Counted from the stretch's first letter, positions 50,946-64,000 are shown. The stretch: DNA of 64,000 nt from Lanius collurio (GCA_020086605.1 JACBWW010000012.1:17674256-17738255); one strand, 5' to 3'. Notes: generated by a model not told the origin, from the letters alone. Numbers and translations: made by a program.

Positions 50946-51044
50946 GCACAGAAATCTGGCGCAGGAGGGGACACACAAGCTGCTGAAGACCTTCTGCTTA
51001 TCAATAAACCCCTGACGGACCTGATTAGCCAGCTTATTCAACTG
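50946..51044 (+). CDS. ULK4: Exon C of probable ULK4 (ARM-repeat region)
   Basis: A 99-nt, 33-codon exon with both ends in phase 0; acceptor 'cttattaag' and donor 'ctg/gtgaga'. The peptide opens with AQKSGAGGDTQAAED, a small-residue and polar stretch that would form an exposed loop. It then gives 'LLLINKPLTDLISQLIQL', a helix of the next repeat. In the ULK4 family this corresponds, as I remember it, to a loop-plus-helix segment between two ARM units. Because the length is a multiple of three and both phases are 0, skipping it would keep the frame. The open frame reads through from exon B and into exon D without a stop. Confidence 0.78.
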
Positions 51045-54000
51045 GTGAGAGTTTGCTTGTTTGTAACCTTATGGAATGTTGCTGAAGTTGGAATTATTCA
51101 ACTGAGCTCAACATATTAGAGCTCTGCTTAGTACTTTTTGATTGTTCATAAGCTTCCACCGAGCACTCTAACACTTTGACTTTATAGGTCCCAGTGACTT
51201 GCAGGTTACCAGTGATGTCAGAGTAAGGCTGTTTGTCCTGGGCATGGAAGTGGGATGAGGGCAGACTGCAGGTTCTCAGTTTGGATACATATGTATAGCC
51301 AACATTTAGCCCTTTGGAATGGACTGCCACTGCATGGGGAAAGGATGGCATTCAAAATTTGAAACTAGTAGTACTGCTATCTTTAGAGAAGTTACTAAAT
51401 GCAAATAGGTTGCAGTGAGTGATGTATTTTAATATTGTTTTCTCAGGTTTGAGCCTTCTGAGTTTTCTCAAGGGTTTTGTTTTATTTCAACGTGCTCCTG
51501 AGGGATTTATGAGTGCGAGTGATCCCTGGTGATCTGTAAACATCTTTGAAAGTGTGTGTGTTTAAAGGCAGTTCTTTCCAGGGTCTCCTAGATGTCACAG
51601 CCCTGCATTGAAATTTCCACAGAGTGCTGCATTGTGGCCCTAATGTATCCCATCAGCTCAGCTTCTGTCATACAGAGATCTATATTCACTCTGTGTGTAA
51701 TGTTTTGTAGTAGAGGAATGCTTCTTGAGCTGGACAGTGCTTTTAGAGGCTGCATCAGCCTTTTAGTCAACATAAAGCCGTTAAAACAATATGTGAGAAT
51801 TTTGCTTTACCACCACAGTGTCCTTTCTGGGTTATTTCACTTAGAGGTGTTTCAGATTCACTATGTTCTCTTCCAGACACTTTTTTTTTTTTTCATTTAA
51901 ATAAAGGTTTTCAGGTTTTCTGTGATATTAGTACTGTTATCCTTCTACTATCTTTAGCACTGTCTGTCTTCTTCTCTTTTGAGGAAGTGTGTGATTCCTT
52001 TTTTATTAATTTTTGGCATTATACTTGGTGCTAAGTCCTCCTTTGATGGATTTATTTCAACCAGCTATTGACAAAGGCTTTTTGGGAATGTACTCTGAAT
52101 GACCTAAAACAAAGTGACTGAATTTCAACTATTTAATATTTCATCTTTACAAATTCTTTTAATTTATTTTTTATTGATTTTTTAAAATCGCTATATGTGA
52201 TAAATAGTATGACATGAAGAGATGCAAATGTTCCTTTAAAGTGAAACTAGCCATAAATTTAAATTCTATTAACTTTTTAAAGAACAGAAAATTAGAGGCC
52301 AAGCTTTAACTCAGCGTATACCACCTGGAAGTCTTTTGTAAGTTTTTAATTAAAGGATAAGATAATTGTATAGTTAGCGTGTGCTGATTAGATTGTGACT
52401 TGCCCTTGTATTTCTGAAGCATGGCTGTAAATTACCACTAGGTTTTGCTTTGTTCTGTATTTTCAGATTCCAGTTTGTTTAAAATGATTTTTTTAAATCT
52501 TCTGATTTTAACATGCAGGTAGAGGATAAAACCAACAGTGCCACTTCTTTAGATAGATAGATAGATAGACAGACAGACATTTGTTTTGTTTTGTATATTT
52601 TGTAAAAATTCTGTGAGGGATTTTCTGTTGTTTGGATCTGTGAAAGTTATTTCAGCTAGGTTTCTTAGATTTTATTTTTTAATTTTTTTTTCCCATTGCT
52701 ATATTAAACATCTCCTGTTAAGCTTGGAGGAGTTTGGGCAATGGAATAATGATTTTAGCATTTAGGATCTACTTATTTGAAGTGGTTTATGCTCTAATCT
52801 CTTTAAATAGAAATAGATTCTTTGTGAATTGTAGAGCATGTCTCAAGATGTATCTTCTCCCTACCCCTCAAAAATTTAGGCCTACCTAAACTGAAATTCT
52901 GTGGAGCTGCCAGTGGTTGTTCTCTGTCTTCACTGGGCTGTGTGGCTACATAACCCCTTATTGCTGTTGTGAGACATTTAGCTCTTTGTGAACTTTCTTT
53001 TCTGGAGATAATGGAGGTCTTAAATTTTGAACTAATCATCACTATAAAATATTGAGTTAATATTATTTTCCCTGCTTTGCTATTTCTGCCTATCTTAGCA
53101 TATTTATAGTTTCTTACAGTCACTTATATAGTTTCTTAGTCACTTTGAATAATTCTTTTTCCTCACTGAAATGTATATCCCTCAAGTAGATTATTATTCC
53201 CTATCTCATTTACTTGTCTTTTTATTTTGTTCAAGCTCTACATGGTTTTCTCTCTCAATAATCCCTCAAAAAATCAATGTGAGTTACACTTGAAAATGTC
53301 AAAAACTTCAAATCAATTTTTCCCTTCTGTAGTTGTGATTTAGTCTGTCACTAAAGGCATAGCAAAGCAAGTTTTGGAAACCTAGATTGCATGTAAATGA
53401 AACTTCAGAGATTTAACAATGCAAAAGGAGAAGTAGTTACAAATTGTCATGCAGGAAAAACTGTAAATATGGAGAATTCAATATTTAATCCCAAGATCAT
53501 TATGAACATAATTGATCAATATGAGGAAAATAAATTGAGTATTTAGTCTTCTCCTTGGCAGTTTTGTGTGTAAAAGTTAATTACACTTACCTTTGTTGGG
53601 TAATGTTTCTTTACTTACCATGAATGTAATTTGAATATTATTCTGAAACCTGCAGCAATTGTAGAACATACAAAACACCTTCTAATTTTTGATGTATACA
53701 TTATACTGAAAAAAAAAACTTTAGAAATCACTTCGGTGTGGGTATTCACAAACTGTCAGAAACCATGCCATATATCTGTGTATCTATACATCTATATATA
53801 AAAAGGAATTTAGTTCTTTGTAGGTCCTAGATTCAATCCCTATGTGTAGATCTTCCAGTCTTTTCTGGAGCCTACTAGACTGCTGCGAGAGAACTTTTCA
53901 TGACTTCTGGTGGGAAGATTCCTCATTATAATATTTCTGGGAAAATTTGCACTTGGTTACTGTCACTGTGCTCTGTATGCTACTGTTGAAAGTCCAGTTA

Positions 54001-57000
54001 ATCATGTCCAAACGTGAAGAGGACAAATACAAAGCCTCAGAGCACATGCATGAATGAGATGGTCTTTCCTAGGCACTTTCTGTTTCTACATTGCACTGAC
54101 TCTAGGGCTGTGCTCAGATTTTGTTTTCAGAGTACGTGAAGTTATTTGCTAATGAAAAATGAAAATGACTGCAGAAGAATGATAACTGTGGAATTTTATT
54201 TCACATTTCTTTCTCTAGGAATACAGACTGTTCTGTGGTTAGAGTGGAGAGACATATATATTTATTTCTTGTATTTGAAATGTTACCTGGAAATTTTATT
54301 TGAAGAATTCTCCCAGACAGTGCTACTCAAAAAACCAAAAAACGCTCAAGCACCAGAGGAAAGAAGAAAATGTTGTTATATGCACAGAATTTCAGAATGG
54401 AGATTTAGTTTCTCAACAATTAGCCTAGATTAAAATGAAGGGAATATATATGAATTTATTTATTTTTTTTAAATATTTTCCTTTAGGTAGGAGAATGGCA
54501 GTTTTGCCTTAAGAAAAAATCTAATTTTTTTTTTTTAATTTAAAACTGTGCACATATACTAATAAGAATAGCATAGTAAAGTTAGCAGATTAATAGTGAT
54601 GTTTTGCTTTTACATTTTGTTCAGTGTTTGCAAAATCATCTTCCCCATAGATCCCCATGGTGCTTCCTTTATAGCACGTTCTGTAATCACAGTAGTGATC
54701 TAATGAATACCTATCTCTAATCGAAATAAACTCTCCATGTGTATAACCTCATTAATGCACCAAAATAGTGTCCCCTCTGGGTAATCCAGACAGTTTCATT
54801 GTAGCTCTAAAATTAGATGCTGTAACAATTCCAACGCTGTGGAAACTGCCACTTCAGCTCAAATGATCACACATTTCTTGCAGTGGTTTGCAATTCATGA
54901 ACACGCTGCAACTCCGTTTCAGATAGTGGCATTTTTGGGAACAGACTGCAGAAATATGGATGTGCAGCAACAAGAAACTTCCTGCTCTTCGCCACATTAA
55001 CTCTAAAATACACAGAGCAGGTTCCATCTAGAAAGGAAGAGGAAATAGAATTTTGTGTTATAAGCTTGTTTACAGGAAATTATAACATGGCCATAAAAAT
55101 TAAGTGAAGAGTAATACACTGCCTTCGTTGCACAGAAGTCTTATCATGAGATATTATTTTAAAATAAGTGAAAAATAAGTTTTGAGTTAGAGAATGGCAA
55201 AACTTAGAACTTAGTTCTTCAGTAATTTATTTTAAGGTGCTGGCTTTCTTCAAGCTATACACTAGCCAAGAATATTAAAAACTGCAAGGAGGAGTGTTGC
55301 TAACTTTTCTCTCTTGCTGAGGGACTAAATCCATAATGCCCTCTAAGACCGAGAAAGGAAACAGAAACTTTTGTAATTATGAAGTATTAAGGGGCAGATA
55401 CTCTTTTAAAGTGTTAAAACTATCTTTTTCATGGGTTTCTGCTCACCTAAAAGAACAAAGACTATAAATGCATTTCAAGGAAATGTACTTCATACCAAAT
55501 TGAATTGTTCTGATTAGAAAAATAATCAGAATGCTGTTCCACCTAATTAAGAGCGGAACCATGCATCTGTATTCATTGTTGAATAACACGATTATGTTTT
55601 TCCTATTCTTATTAAACATGAGATATTATTTACTTGAAAGTGATTTTTCATTTTTGGTTTCCTGTAGTTACAGGTATTTATTATTTTTTAAGCCATAGAT
55701 GATGTTTTGTACCAATAATGTTCTTCAGATCCCCTACCCTTTATACCCACTACTAACACTGACTGGCAGCCAGGGCTGAATTTGAGGATACCAGCTTACA
55801 ACTTCCATCATCTAAATCACTACTTGTCAGAAGTGAAACAGCAAAATGGTGAGAGTTACAGAGAAAAATGTTGATGTGGACATACTTAAATAGGGACAGT
55901 GCTGAGAGTTCCTCTTCTGCCTTAATTATTCATGACGTAGACTCTAGGCCAATGATTCTCATTCCCTCCAGAGTAAATACGGCCTTTCCTACTCCATGCT
56001 TGTTTTTCTCTTCATACAAGACCTGTCCTGCTATTGTTTTGCCCTGAATTTTCCAGGGTAACAGCAACTTGCTCCCCAAAATCTAGTTAACACCAAAGCT
56101 CAAGGAGACTCTGGTGAAGCAGAGGAGCAGAAGAGCCTGAGGTACAACAGGGGATGGTTGTACTTCATTGGCATTGGTGATTGAATAATGTGATGTCATA
56201 ACTGGCAGGTGTTGGGGACTGTGGAGTGATACTTGGAAAATGATCACTGAAAGCCTGATAACCTGTGAAGGGCAAGACTATATGATGCCAAGACAGACTG
56301 GATGGAAAGTTTCTTTCACTGAATTGAAAGGGTTTTCCTTTCTCCTGTTGGGGAACAAAGAACAGCGACAAATGGTTGGGCATGCCAGGAGGAGAGAAGC
56401 AAGACCTTTGGCCCAAGCACAGCTCCTCCTCACCTAGGACAGAGTATTCCACTGCCTCACTACCTGGGTGTTCCTGCTGCAGTCAACCTCCCTTGGGAAT
56501 AACACTAACCATCTGGACTTGCTTATTCACTTCCTTGACAGTCATGGTGTTGAGAAGAACCACTGGGGTTTGTGGTGCTTTATGTGTTTCTTCACACAAG
56601 TATGTTGTAGGAGCAGTCCTTCATGGAGACTGACACCTTTCCACTCCTCTGATATTAAGTGAATATCTCAGAAAAAAGCCCTTGGGATCAGTCTCACTTC
56701 CATGTGGTGCTTACTGATTAAACATGGGATTTTTGTGTCTGTGGAACCCAGGGTATTAGTCTCCACTGCAATACCCAGGCAAGGATATATCTGTCCAAAA
56801 TTTTCAGTGACTTTCATTTTGTATCTTTGAGCAGCCAACAAACAGCATTTGAAAATTGAGTATCATCTCTGTACTGTGATTTTCTTCACGGGGTGGCTGA
56901 TGTAGCTACCTACACTGATCTAGTAACAAACTGTAACTTGGAATGCTGCTTTTAAAAGGTGTGAGAGACATACCTAAAAGTAGTTGTCCATCCTTTCTCC

Positions 57001-59047
57001 AATGGCATTTTATTTCGGTGAAGGAAATACAAGTTGTCTCAAAGCCCCAGGTGAAACCAGCAGTTTTTTCTTAATTTGGTACAGATTGAAGATATAAATG
57101 GAGCTGTAAAGCTTGTTACTATTTGTAGCTTTTCCTGCTTTTTAGCCTTGCTAATTATGTTGATGAAGTTACTAGATAAGTCAGGATGATGGAAAGGAAA
57201 TAATCAAATAAGTGGCATTTAGATTGGAATGAAGACAAACCATACAGCAAAACTGAGGAAGAAGTAGCTGCTGGGTCCTGTCACTTGCATAGTATTAGGT
57301 CAAATTGAATGTGATATGTCTTGGGGCTATATATTCAGAGATTACATCTCAGTTCAGTCTGTTTTAAACAGCAATTCTATGAAGCTAGTGGAAAACAGGA
57401 TTGTATTTGCATGCAGATCCCTTGGGAACTGCTGCTTGAATATTTGAGAGATGTATGTCTGAGGATGTGTTCAGATTGCTTTAAAGTAACTGTATGAGTT
57501 TTCCTTAAAATGAAAAAATTTAGGAATTTCATACTGAAGATTAAATGAGTAATCATTATTGAAATGATTTGGCATATTACATGAATGGTTGGACAGATTA
57601 TATAAATTGTTTCCTTTTATTGTCTGTAAGGATGGTCTGTTTAATGTACTTTAATCTAGCTTCTTTGATGTAAATAATACTTTCAGAATTAAAAAAATGA
57701 GTGGGAATGATGAGGTGTTTTTACACTTCTGTACCTAATTGGTTAAGACTACCACCAACATATTTTGTTCAGGTCATAGATTATAAGGTGAGACAAAACT
57801 ATTGCAATAATTCAGTCAAGGGTTATATATAGATGGGATTTTGCTAAATTAATTCTTCATTAGAGTAAATGGTTTTGTTATTTTTCTGGAAAAAAAAATA
57901 TTTTTGTGATATTTGAATTGCCTTTGATGGGGAATGTCTCAGTTCTAAGAAAGTTGTTTCAGCAGTTAATTGCTCTTATTAAAGAGAGAAAAAAAGAAAA
58001 GGAAATCAAATTCTAATCAGAATTGCTTTGTCTAAATTTTTGAGCTATCATCTCTTAGCAGTCCTTTTTCAGGTAAAGGAATTAACATATCCTCAGCCTG
58101 TTTTTTCTCACATATAACCAAGAGGATATGATCACATGCCCTTTAACCCTCCCTCTGATTAGCAATAGACTGAATTCTTTCAGTCCTTGGCTTTGTGTTT
58201 TCCAAACATCTTCTTGCCTGTTCCCAAGAAACGTCTATGATTTTATTTCACTAGCATTTGTGAACTCTCTGTGCTGAAACTAGACATTGCATTCCTGTTG
58301 TCATTCCAAAATGTCATTGTCACTGCCAAATACAAATAATATAATATGTCTACTTGTTATTTTCAGATTATACTTTCAGGAAATATATAAATCATTTTGA
58401 TAGTGGTATCATATTATTAGAACCTCATTTAAAGATGATCACTAGTCATATCCCTAAATCTTTTTTGCAATTTTGCTCCCAGAAAAGAATTTTCCATCCT
58501 ATTTCTAGGGCCGGCTGCAGTGTCTTATCTTTAAAGGAGTGCAAAAAAGCTGAAATTCAGGAAAATATTTTATATCTTCAAAATGCACCTCCTAATGGGA
58601 CTACTTAAAATCCATTAAATAGCTAGATAGCCTGTGCTCTACCTCAAGGGGCTTGATTTAGAAATAATTAAACAAAATTTTATGGTGTGCATGATGTAGC
58701 AGATTAGACATCATGGCTATAATCATAGTTTCTGCTATTATTGCTTCTGTTTAAAGTAGAATAAAATAACATTGTTGGGAGCAACATTTCTGGTGCTGTT
58801 ATGATGTCACTCTTGATAGACTACTGGACAGAATCATAGTGGAGACATTGTTATACTGCTGCTTAAGAGTAGGTATATTTTAATCATATTTTCATCACTT
58901 TGTTACACTTAGTTTAGTGGAATTTTGAATCAGTCAGCTAGAAATGGTTCTTTCCTGGCACAATGCAAACATTAACACTCTTCCATATCCCCAGTGATAT
59001 GCAATTTTTCTGAAACTGGAATTTGATTTTTGTTTATTCATTTTTAG
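51045..59047. other. 8.0-kb intron between exons C and D
   Basis: Donor 'gtgaga', acceptor 'ttcatttttag'. It contains the AGAT/AGAC microsatellite near 52551 and T-rich runs. Two complex, repeat-free blocks at about 51480-51800 and 54770-54970 are candidate conserved noncoding elements. No additional exon is needed, because the phases of exons C and D agree. Open frames of up to 106 codons on both strands lack any recognisable domain. Confidence 0.7.
52551..52578. repeat. (AGAT)4(AGAC)3 tetranucleotide microsatellite
   Basis: Four AGAT units followed by three AGAC units. It is a compound tetranucleotide repeat likely to vary in length. Confidence 0.95.
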
Positions 59048-59233
59048 CTTCCCAGTGAAGATACTGAAATATTTGTGAGTGCCTCACAGTGCTTATTATT
59101 GCTGGTTCAGCTGTATGGGGGGACCAATCCGGAGAGTATGTCTCCAGAAAACATGGACAGCTTTGCTGAAGTGCTGAAGTCCAAAAAAGATACACGAGAA
59201 CTTAAGCTTTTGTTGAAAATTGTAAAGAGACTG
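59048..59233 (+). CDS. ULK4: Exon D of probable ULK4 (ARM-repeat region)
   Basis: A 186-nt, 62-codon exon with both ends in phase 0; acceptor 'cattttta g' after a T-rich tract and donor 'ctg/gtgagt', close to the ideal donor. The peptide starts LPSEDTEIFVSASQCLLLLV, a helix, and continues 'QLYGGTNPESMSPENMDSF', a Pro/Ser loop. It ends with a strongly amphipathic, Lys/Leu-rich helix, 'RELKLLLKIVKRL'. The 'LVQLYGG' followed by a Ser-Pro-Glu-Asn loop is a piece I associate with the ULK4 C-terminal half. No stop codon is present, and the next exon lies beyond the window. Exons A to D together give 186 codons. Confidence 0.82.
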
Positions 59234-62200
59234 GTGAGTTGACATCTAACCTTTTTCAAAGTCTGCATGTTTCTTTTATATCATTTGGTATTTTTTTTGG
59301 CTGATTTTTTTTTCCTCTTAAGGGAAAAAATGTTTTAGAATAATTTAAAAAGTTAAGTTGAATATCATAACTTTAAATTTCACTTTTTTGAAGGAGATAG
59401 CTTTCTACACTTAAAACCTCTTGCCAAAATGATTGTAGGAATTCTCCTGTTGCAGTTAACCATTCAGCTATTTAAATAACTCATGCTATTTTTATATTGG
59501 CTTAGTAATACAGCTCTGTAAAGTATTGAAACCATTTTCTGAATGCCTTCTCAAAGAACTAACCTTGTAGCATTAAATACCTGTTCAGACACACAGTGGT
59601 TTATTTCACGGTGAATAAAAGGCTATTTTATGCTTGGAATAGGTTTGTGCATGGGCTATTGAGTCCTCATTCTCCCTGAGCTGTAGGGACCACTTGTGCT
59701 GGAGTGGCTGTAATGCAGAGTGCCAGGCAGTGGGAATCGTGCCGGGGCTCATTCTGGTGGTGATGTTATTGACACGTAGGAGGTTCACTTCTGTCGTGCT
59801 GCAGCACATGGGAATAACAGCAGCTTATGTCTTTCAGGTAGCTTAGAAGGAAAACTTCAGGTATCTGTAACATTCTCTCAGATAATACCATGGGGTTTTG
59901 TCTTGAAGTGTCTTAATAAGAAGCTTTGCCTGCATTGTGAACAACCTTGTGTTGGTTGAGTCCTTCATCCTTCACTCTCCAAAAGCAGGAGCTTTCAGTT
60001 AAAAGAGGATGACTGCTCCAGTGTAAGAGACGGAAGATATTTCGATTTTGCAAGAGCAGTGTTGGCTATTAGAGTAAGACTATAATCCATGACAGCAGGA
60101 ATTAAAAGGAAGCAACTCCCTCGTAGAGATTTCAGAGGTCTTGTCCTCTTTCTCCTGCCTACTGTACTTTTATCACACGAAACTAAACACCATACCCTTC
60201 TTCCCTGTTTTGCCCAGCCCTATCTTGCCCTAAAAGAAGCATAAATATCTAAAATTAAAGTTGATACAATGTTTAAAATTCTAAAGATACTTGATATCAA
60301 TTTTAGCTTGTACCTCTGCTTTTCTTCCTGAATAATTGTTTCAATGCGTAGAACTGACTTTTGCTTTTCTCCAAAACCAGGATGAGACAAAAAGGCAACA
60401 AAGTGTGAGGGAAAGAAAGAGAAATGAAGCTGCAATATACATTTGTGGATTATTTCATTTTAGCATAGCTACAGACTAGTAGTGACCTATTGTGCAGGAT
60501 ACTTAACACGGAAACTTCTATTGACTATTTTAAGAGAACAAAGCTATGCTGTCACCTTTTGAACCTTGCAAGTTCCTGTACTTTAAGTTCCAGTATTCTC
60601 CTTTGTATACCTGGTACTTGTTATTTATAACATCAGGCGCAGATTTTCTGTAATTATCGTAATGAGATCATAAGATTTCTTTTGAAAGCAGGTTCATAGA
60701 TAATTTGACGGATTATTTAATAAATCATATGTTATTTCTCTAAACTTAAAAAGTCCTGTTCAGCAGAGATTATTATCCTGTCAAAATTGTCATAATCACA
60801 AAAGACGTTGAAATATAATCATATCTATTTAAGAAGGATTCAGCCCACATCAGCTGAATTTTGAAGCCTGGAGCAGTATTTTTCAGTAACTGAGCAATAT
60901 TTTAATAGAGGGATCAGTAAGAGCACCAATTTTCATTGTTGCCAATCAGTGCTTATATAGAGCAACTTTTCAATTTGTGGTTACAGTGACTTTGCTGGTA
61001 CAGACACAGGTATTGCTTATGTAAGACAGGAGTGTACAAAAAGAGGTTCATGTGGTTATGCTACAGATGCCTTTAGGGGCATGTGTTGCTGGAAATCAGG
61101 AAGGGCATAGCAGTGTGGCTACTTAGCCTTCACCCACGTGTTTTACATGACCACAGGGAGCCAATGGAGGCAGATCTCTCAATCTCAGAGTCTTCAGTTT
61201 AAGACATATCAGAGAATTTGTTGATGTACAAGATGACATTACCATGATGAACTCTATGTGTTGTTATAACTTAATAATTAAACCACTGGGTTTTATCTCC
61301 AGTGGGTGGAAGGTTTCTTGAAAAAGTTGGAGATTTCGGTTTGTTGTTTTGTTTTGTTCAGGTTTTTTAATGATCATTGTCAAATTTGACCAGCAAATTG
61401 ACTACAGGACAATATAAAATTCTTGCAGCACCTTCTTCACCAAATGTTTTCCTACAATTTTGTTGCATTCATCTCTTAAACAGAAATAAAGATATATGCC
61501 AGACCTCGTGCAAACTTAATACTGGAATCACTATGAGCATCCCTTTTTATAAGTTTTATTTTGCTGTAAAAGGGAATCATTAGGAGAGAAAATATGTTTT
61601 GAGCTAACTTCTGTAGCTGTGTAAGTAAAGATCATCTAAAAGCTTGAAAGAGGCAGCATTGTCTGTCTTCTTTCTGTTTTCTTTATAATTACCTCTTAGT
61701 TTTCAAAGCTTTGGGCTCTGTCAAGCACAGGTTAACCAGTTTTTTTTCAAGAATATTCTCTCTCTGGCATTGATATAATTAACAGAAACTGAATAAAATT
61801 ATTGAATCAAGGAACAGGATTTGAAGGGTTTTTTCCTTCAGCCCTTGCACAAACTTTCTTGTTCTGGTTGCTTCATCTTGGGTTAGACAATGCTGCTATT
61901 CAGATACACTTAATCTTTTAGCAGCATTTTTGTAACTGAGTGGTGACATCAGTGGAGTGATAGCTTGCTTTTTTTGTTCTGGAAGCCTCTCCTGCCACTT
62001 GTCATGGAAATCACTATCTTATCATACCATCTCTTCTGTGAAGATATAGTGCATCTTAAAGTGAGTTCAGTAAATTACCTAGATCAACATATTTTTTTTT
62101 TCTTTTTGTGAAGCAGACGAAATTTTCATTTGGGAAGCAGGTAGTTTAGCTTTTACTTACTTTACTAAGAAGTTTTTAACTTTTTTTTTCTCCAGAGGAA

Positions 62201-63831
62201 AAAAGTCTCCCTGCCATCCCAATTTATCATGTAGTATGTAATGTAAAGGCATTTTTTACAGAACTAGCCAATATCTTTCCACTGGACACATAAATTGCTG
62301 TGGGATTACAGCTCAGTACTCACAAATAAATTATTTCAGCTTTCAGAACAAGAGAATACTCTTTTTTACTTGCATGTAGTAATAAGGAAAAATTCCTCTG
62401 AGAAAAATGAGTAAATATTAGGCTTTCTGCACTCATTGTGAAGAGAGAACTTTTGTTCTATGACTTTTCCCTTATATATTAGTCAGAAAGGATATTGAGT
62501 TCCTAAGTCACACTTTTTTCTCCTGATTGTCTTTCTAGAATCTCATTTTCACTAATTTGTGTATCATAACTGTCAAAAAGTTGTTCCTTTTTCTTTTTTG
62601 TGAGCAACTAAGACATTTAGGATGTCATCTGCATGTCATACACCACATGGGGATATGTATAAGGATTTCTCAAATCATTTTAGGCTGTGTAGTAGAGTCA
62701 TTTAGGCTAGAATGGTAATGCATGAACTGTGCCTAAATTCCATAACATTCATTAATTTCATTGTAGGGCTATTGAAGTCTAATTTGATTTCCTTGCCAAT
62801 TTGAGCCACAGCAGCAGCATCTTATGTACCTGCAGCCCAAATTTGCTACCCTGTTTCAAACATACCAAAGCCTGGGGAACCACTGATCACTGTGTCTAAG
62901 ATGTCATTCAAATCATGGGATCCTTAAGTGTTTCTATCATGTAGATTAGCAATGGTATCATTGTCAGTTCTATACAAAGATCTGCTGCATTCACATCTTG
63001 AATAGACAGCTCAGTGTTTGTATATAAAAATATATGTGTGTATTTTTACTGCAACAGCTCCTAGATTAGATCCCTGTTATATTAATCCCTCATCATGCAT
63101 GATATAGACATTTAGAGCTTGGAGAGATACACAGTCCAAGTACACAAATGTTTGATTTAGGGTAGCAGTTCTGCAATCCCTCGGTAAGTTGAACTTCTTG
63201 CTGGAGGTTTGCTCCTCGGTAGATTCACACAAGTACTTCTATACTTTGCTTCCCTCAAAGAAGGTAAGGCAAAATCCCAAGAGTTTCTCAGATAGCATCC
63301 CTTTTGCAGCTTCAGCTCCAAGGACTCAGTGCCAGAAGGAGGTGCTTGTGCAGATATTCCCAGAGGTGTCTGTTCTCCCATGGCCTTAAAAGGCTGCAGG
63401 AACCTGTTGGCGTATCTCCTGCCAAGGGAGCACAGCACTCAAATAATCTCAAATTAGCTGGAGGTAACTTTTTATGCATCTTATTCCTGATCTGAATCTT
63501 TTAAGGAGCCTGTAATTAATTTCATTAGTTGCTAAAGTAATCCATAATATTCCATTGCTCTAAGGAATAATTTTATGACAGATGTTTGTTAGACTGTGAA
63601 CACAATGCTCACTTGTGAGTTCCTGAGATGTATAGGTATAGTCACTAAAACCAAACAAGTTTTCCTGAAATTATACATATTTTTAAAATTTGGATGACTC
63701 TTACAGAAACAACTTCTGTCCTTCATTACTGTTAATCTCTTATTTTCAAGTTGTTACCAAGCCTGCATCCCTTATAGACCATCTTTTGTTGGCTTCAGTC
63801 TACAAGAATAATGTCCTTAAGACATTACTAC

Positions 63832-63877
<46 letters not shown>

Positions 63878-64000
63878 AAAAGGCAGCATTTCATTAGATA
63901 CAAACAACTGAGATCCTCCCAAATAGGAAAATGTAAATCAGCATTGGGATACATTATGCAGATCATAACAGATGCATTGCTCAAATCCTTTGAAACAAAT
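59234..64000. other. Following intron, open at the window edge
   Basis: Starts with donor 'gtgagttg'. I searched for a continuation exon starting in phase 0 behind a pyrimidine-AG and saw none. The open frames at 61377-61583 and 63157-63438 show no repeat-helix character. It contains the (TA)n tract near 63838. A somewhat GC-richer block, about 59640-59830, is not recognised. Confidence 0.55.
63838..63874. repeat. (TA)n microsatellite preceded by (TG)3
   Basis: An uninterrupted run of about 18 TA units preceded by three TG units. It is a pure dinucleotide tract, so it is probably highly polymorphic. An 8-residue Tyr-Ile repeat in an overlapping open frame is just its translation. Confidence 0.97.

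Noticed and set aside
63157..63438. A 93-codon minus-strand gene
   Set aside because: No recognisable family, promoter or splice context. The plus-strand frames over the same bases are equally open.

Overview
This 64-kb window looks like bird nuclear DNA, most likely from a passerine, lying inside one very long, intron-rich gene on the + strand. The bird call rests on several CR1 non-LTR retrotransposon fragments of the avian type and on an endogenous-retrovirus LTR of a familiar avian type. The passerine call rests on one tRNA-Ile-derived SINE with a CR1-like tail, which I recognise as TguSINE1-like. There is no bacterial-style gene content. Nearly all listed open frames are chance frames in AT-rich intron sequence or remnants of retroelements.

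The gene: four exons can be read with GT-AG splice sites and matching phases: 27102-27207, 49833-49999, 50946-51044 and 59048-59233. Spliced together they give 186 uninterrupted codons encoding Leu-rich paired helices of the ARM/HEAT type. From memory of the family, the best match is the C-terminal ARM-repeat half of ULK4, a ciliary/microtubule-linked pseudokinase. No database search was possible. Neither the kinase domain nor the stop codon is in the window. The gene enters from the left through at least 27 kb without a recognisable exon and leaves to the right through at least 4.7 kb.

Layout: 1-27101 is taken as upstream intron; it holds CR1 fragments (5762-6462 minus, 8890-9283 plus, 18556-18737 minus), the SINE (15980-16109) and a degenerate LTR-like block (18017-18460). 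The 22.6-kb intron 27208-49832 holds a well-preserved CR1 3' end (27734-27919), a GC-rich LTR-like patch (about 29400-29770), two oppositely oriented CR1 pieces (29880-30338) and a 590-bp solo LTR at 40152-40741 with a perfect 5-bp target-site duplication. A 946-bp intron separates the second and third exons, and an 8.0-kb intron separates the third and fourth. Microsatellites are scattered throughout.

I found no new molecular system. The most useful results are the exon reconstruction, the precise solo-LTR boundaries, the SINE as a lineage marker, the rearranged CR1 pair, a 26-bp perfect palindrome, and several intronic blocks that may be conserved noncoding elements.
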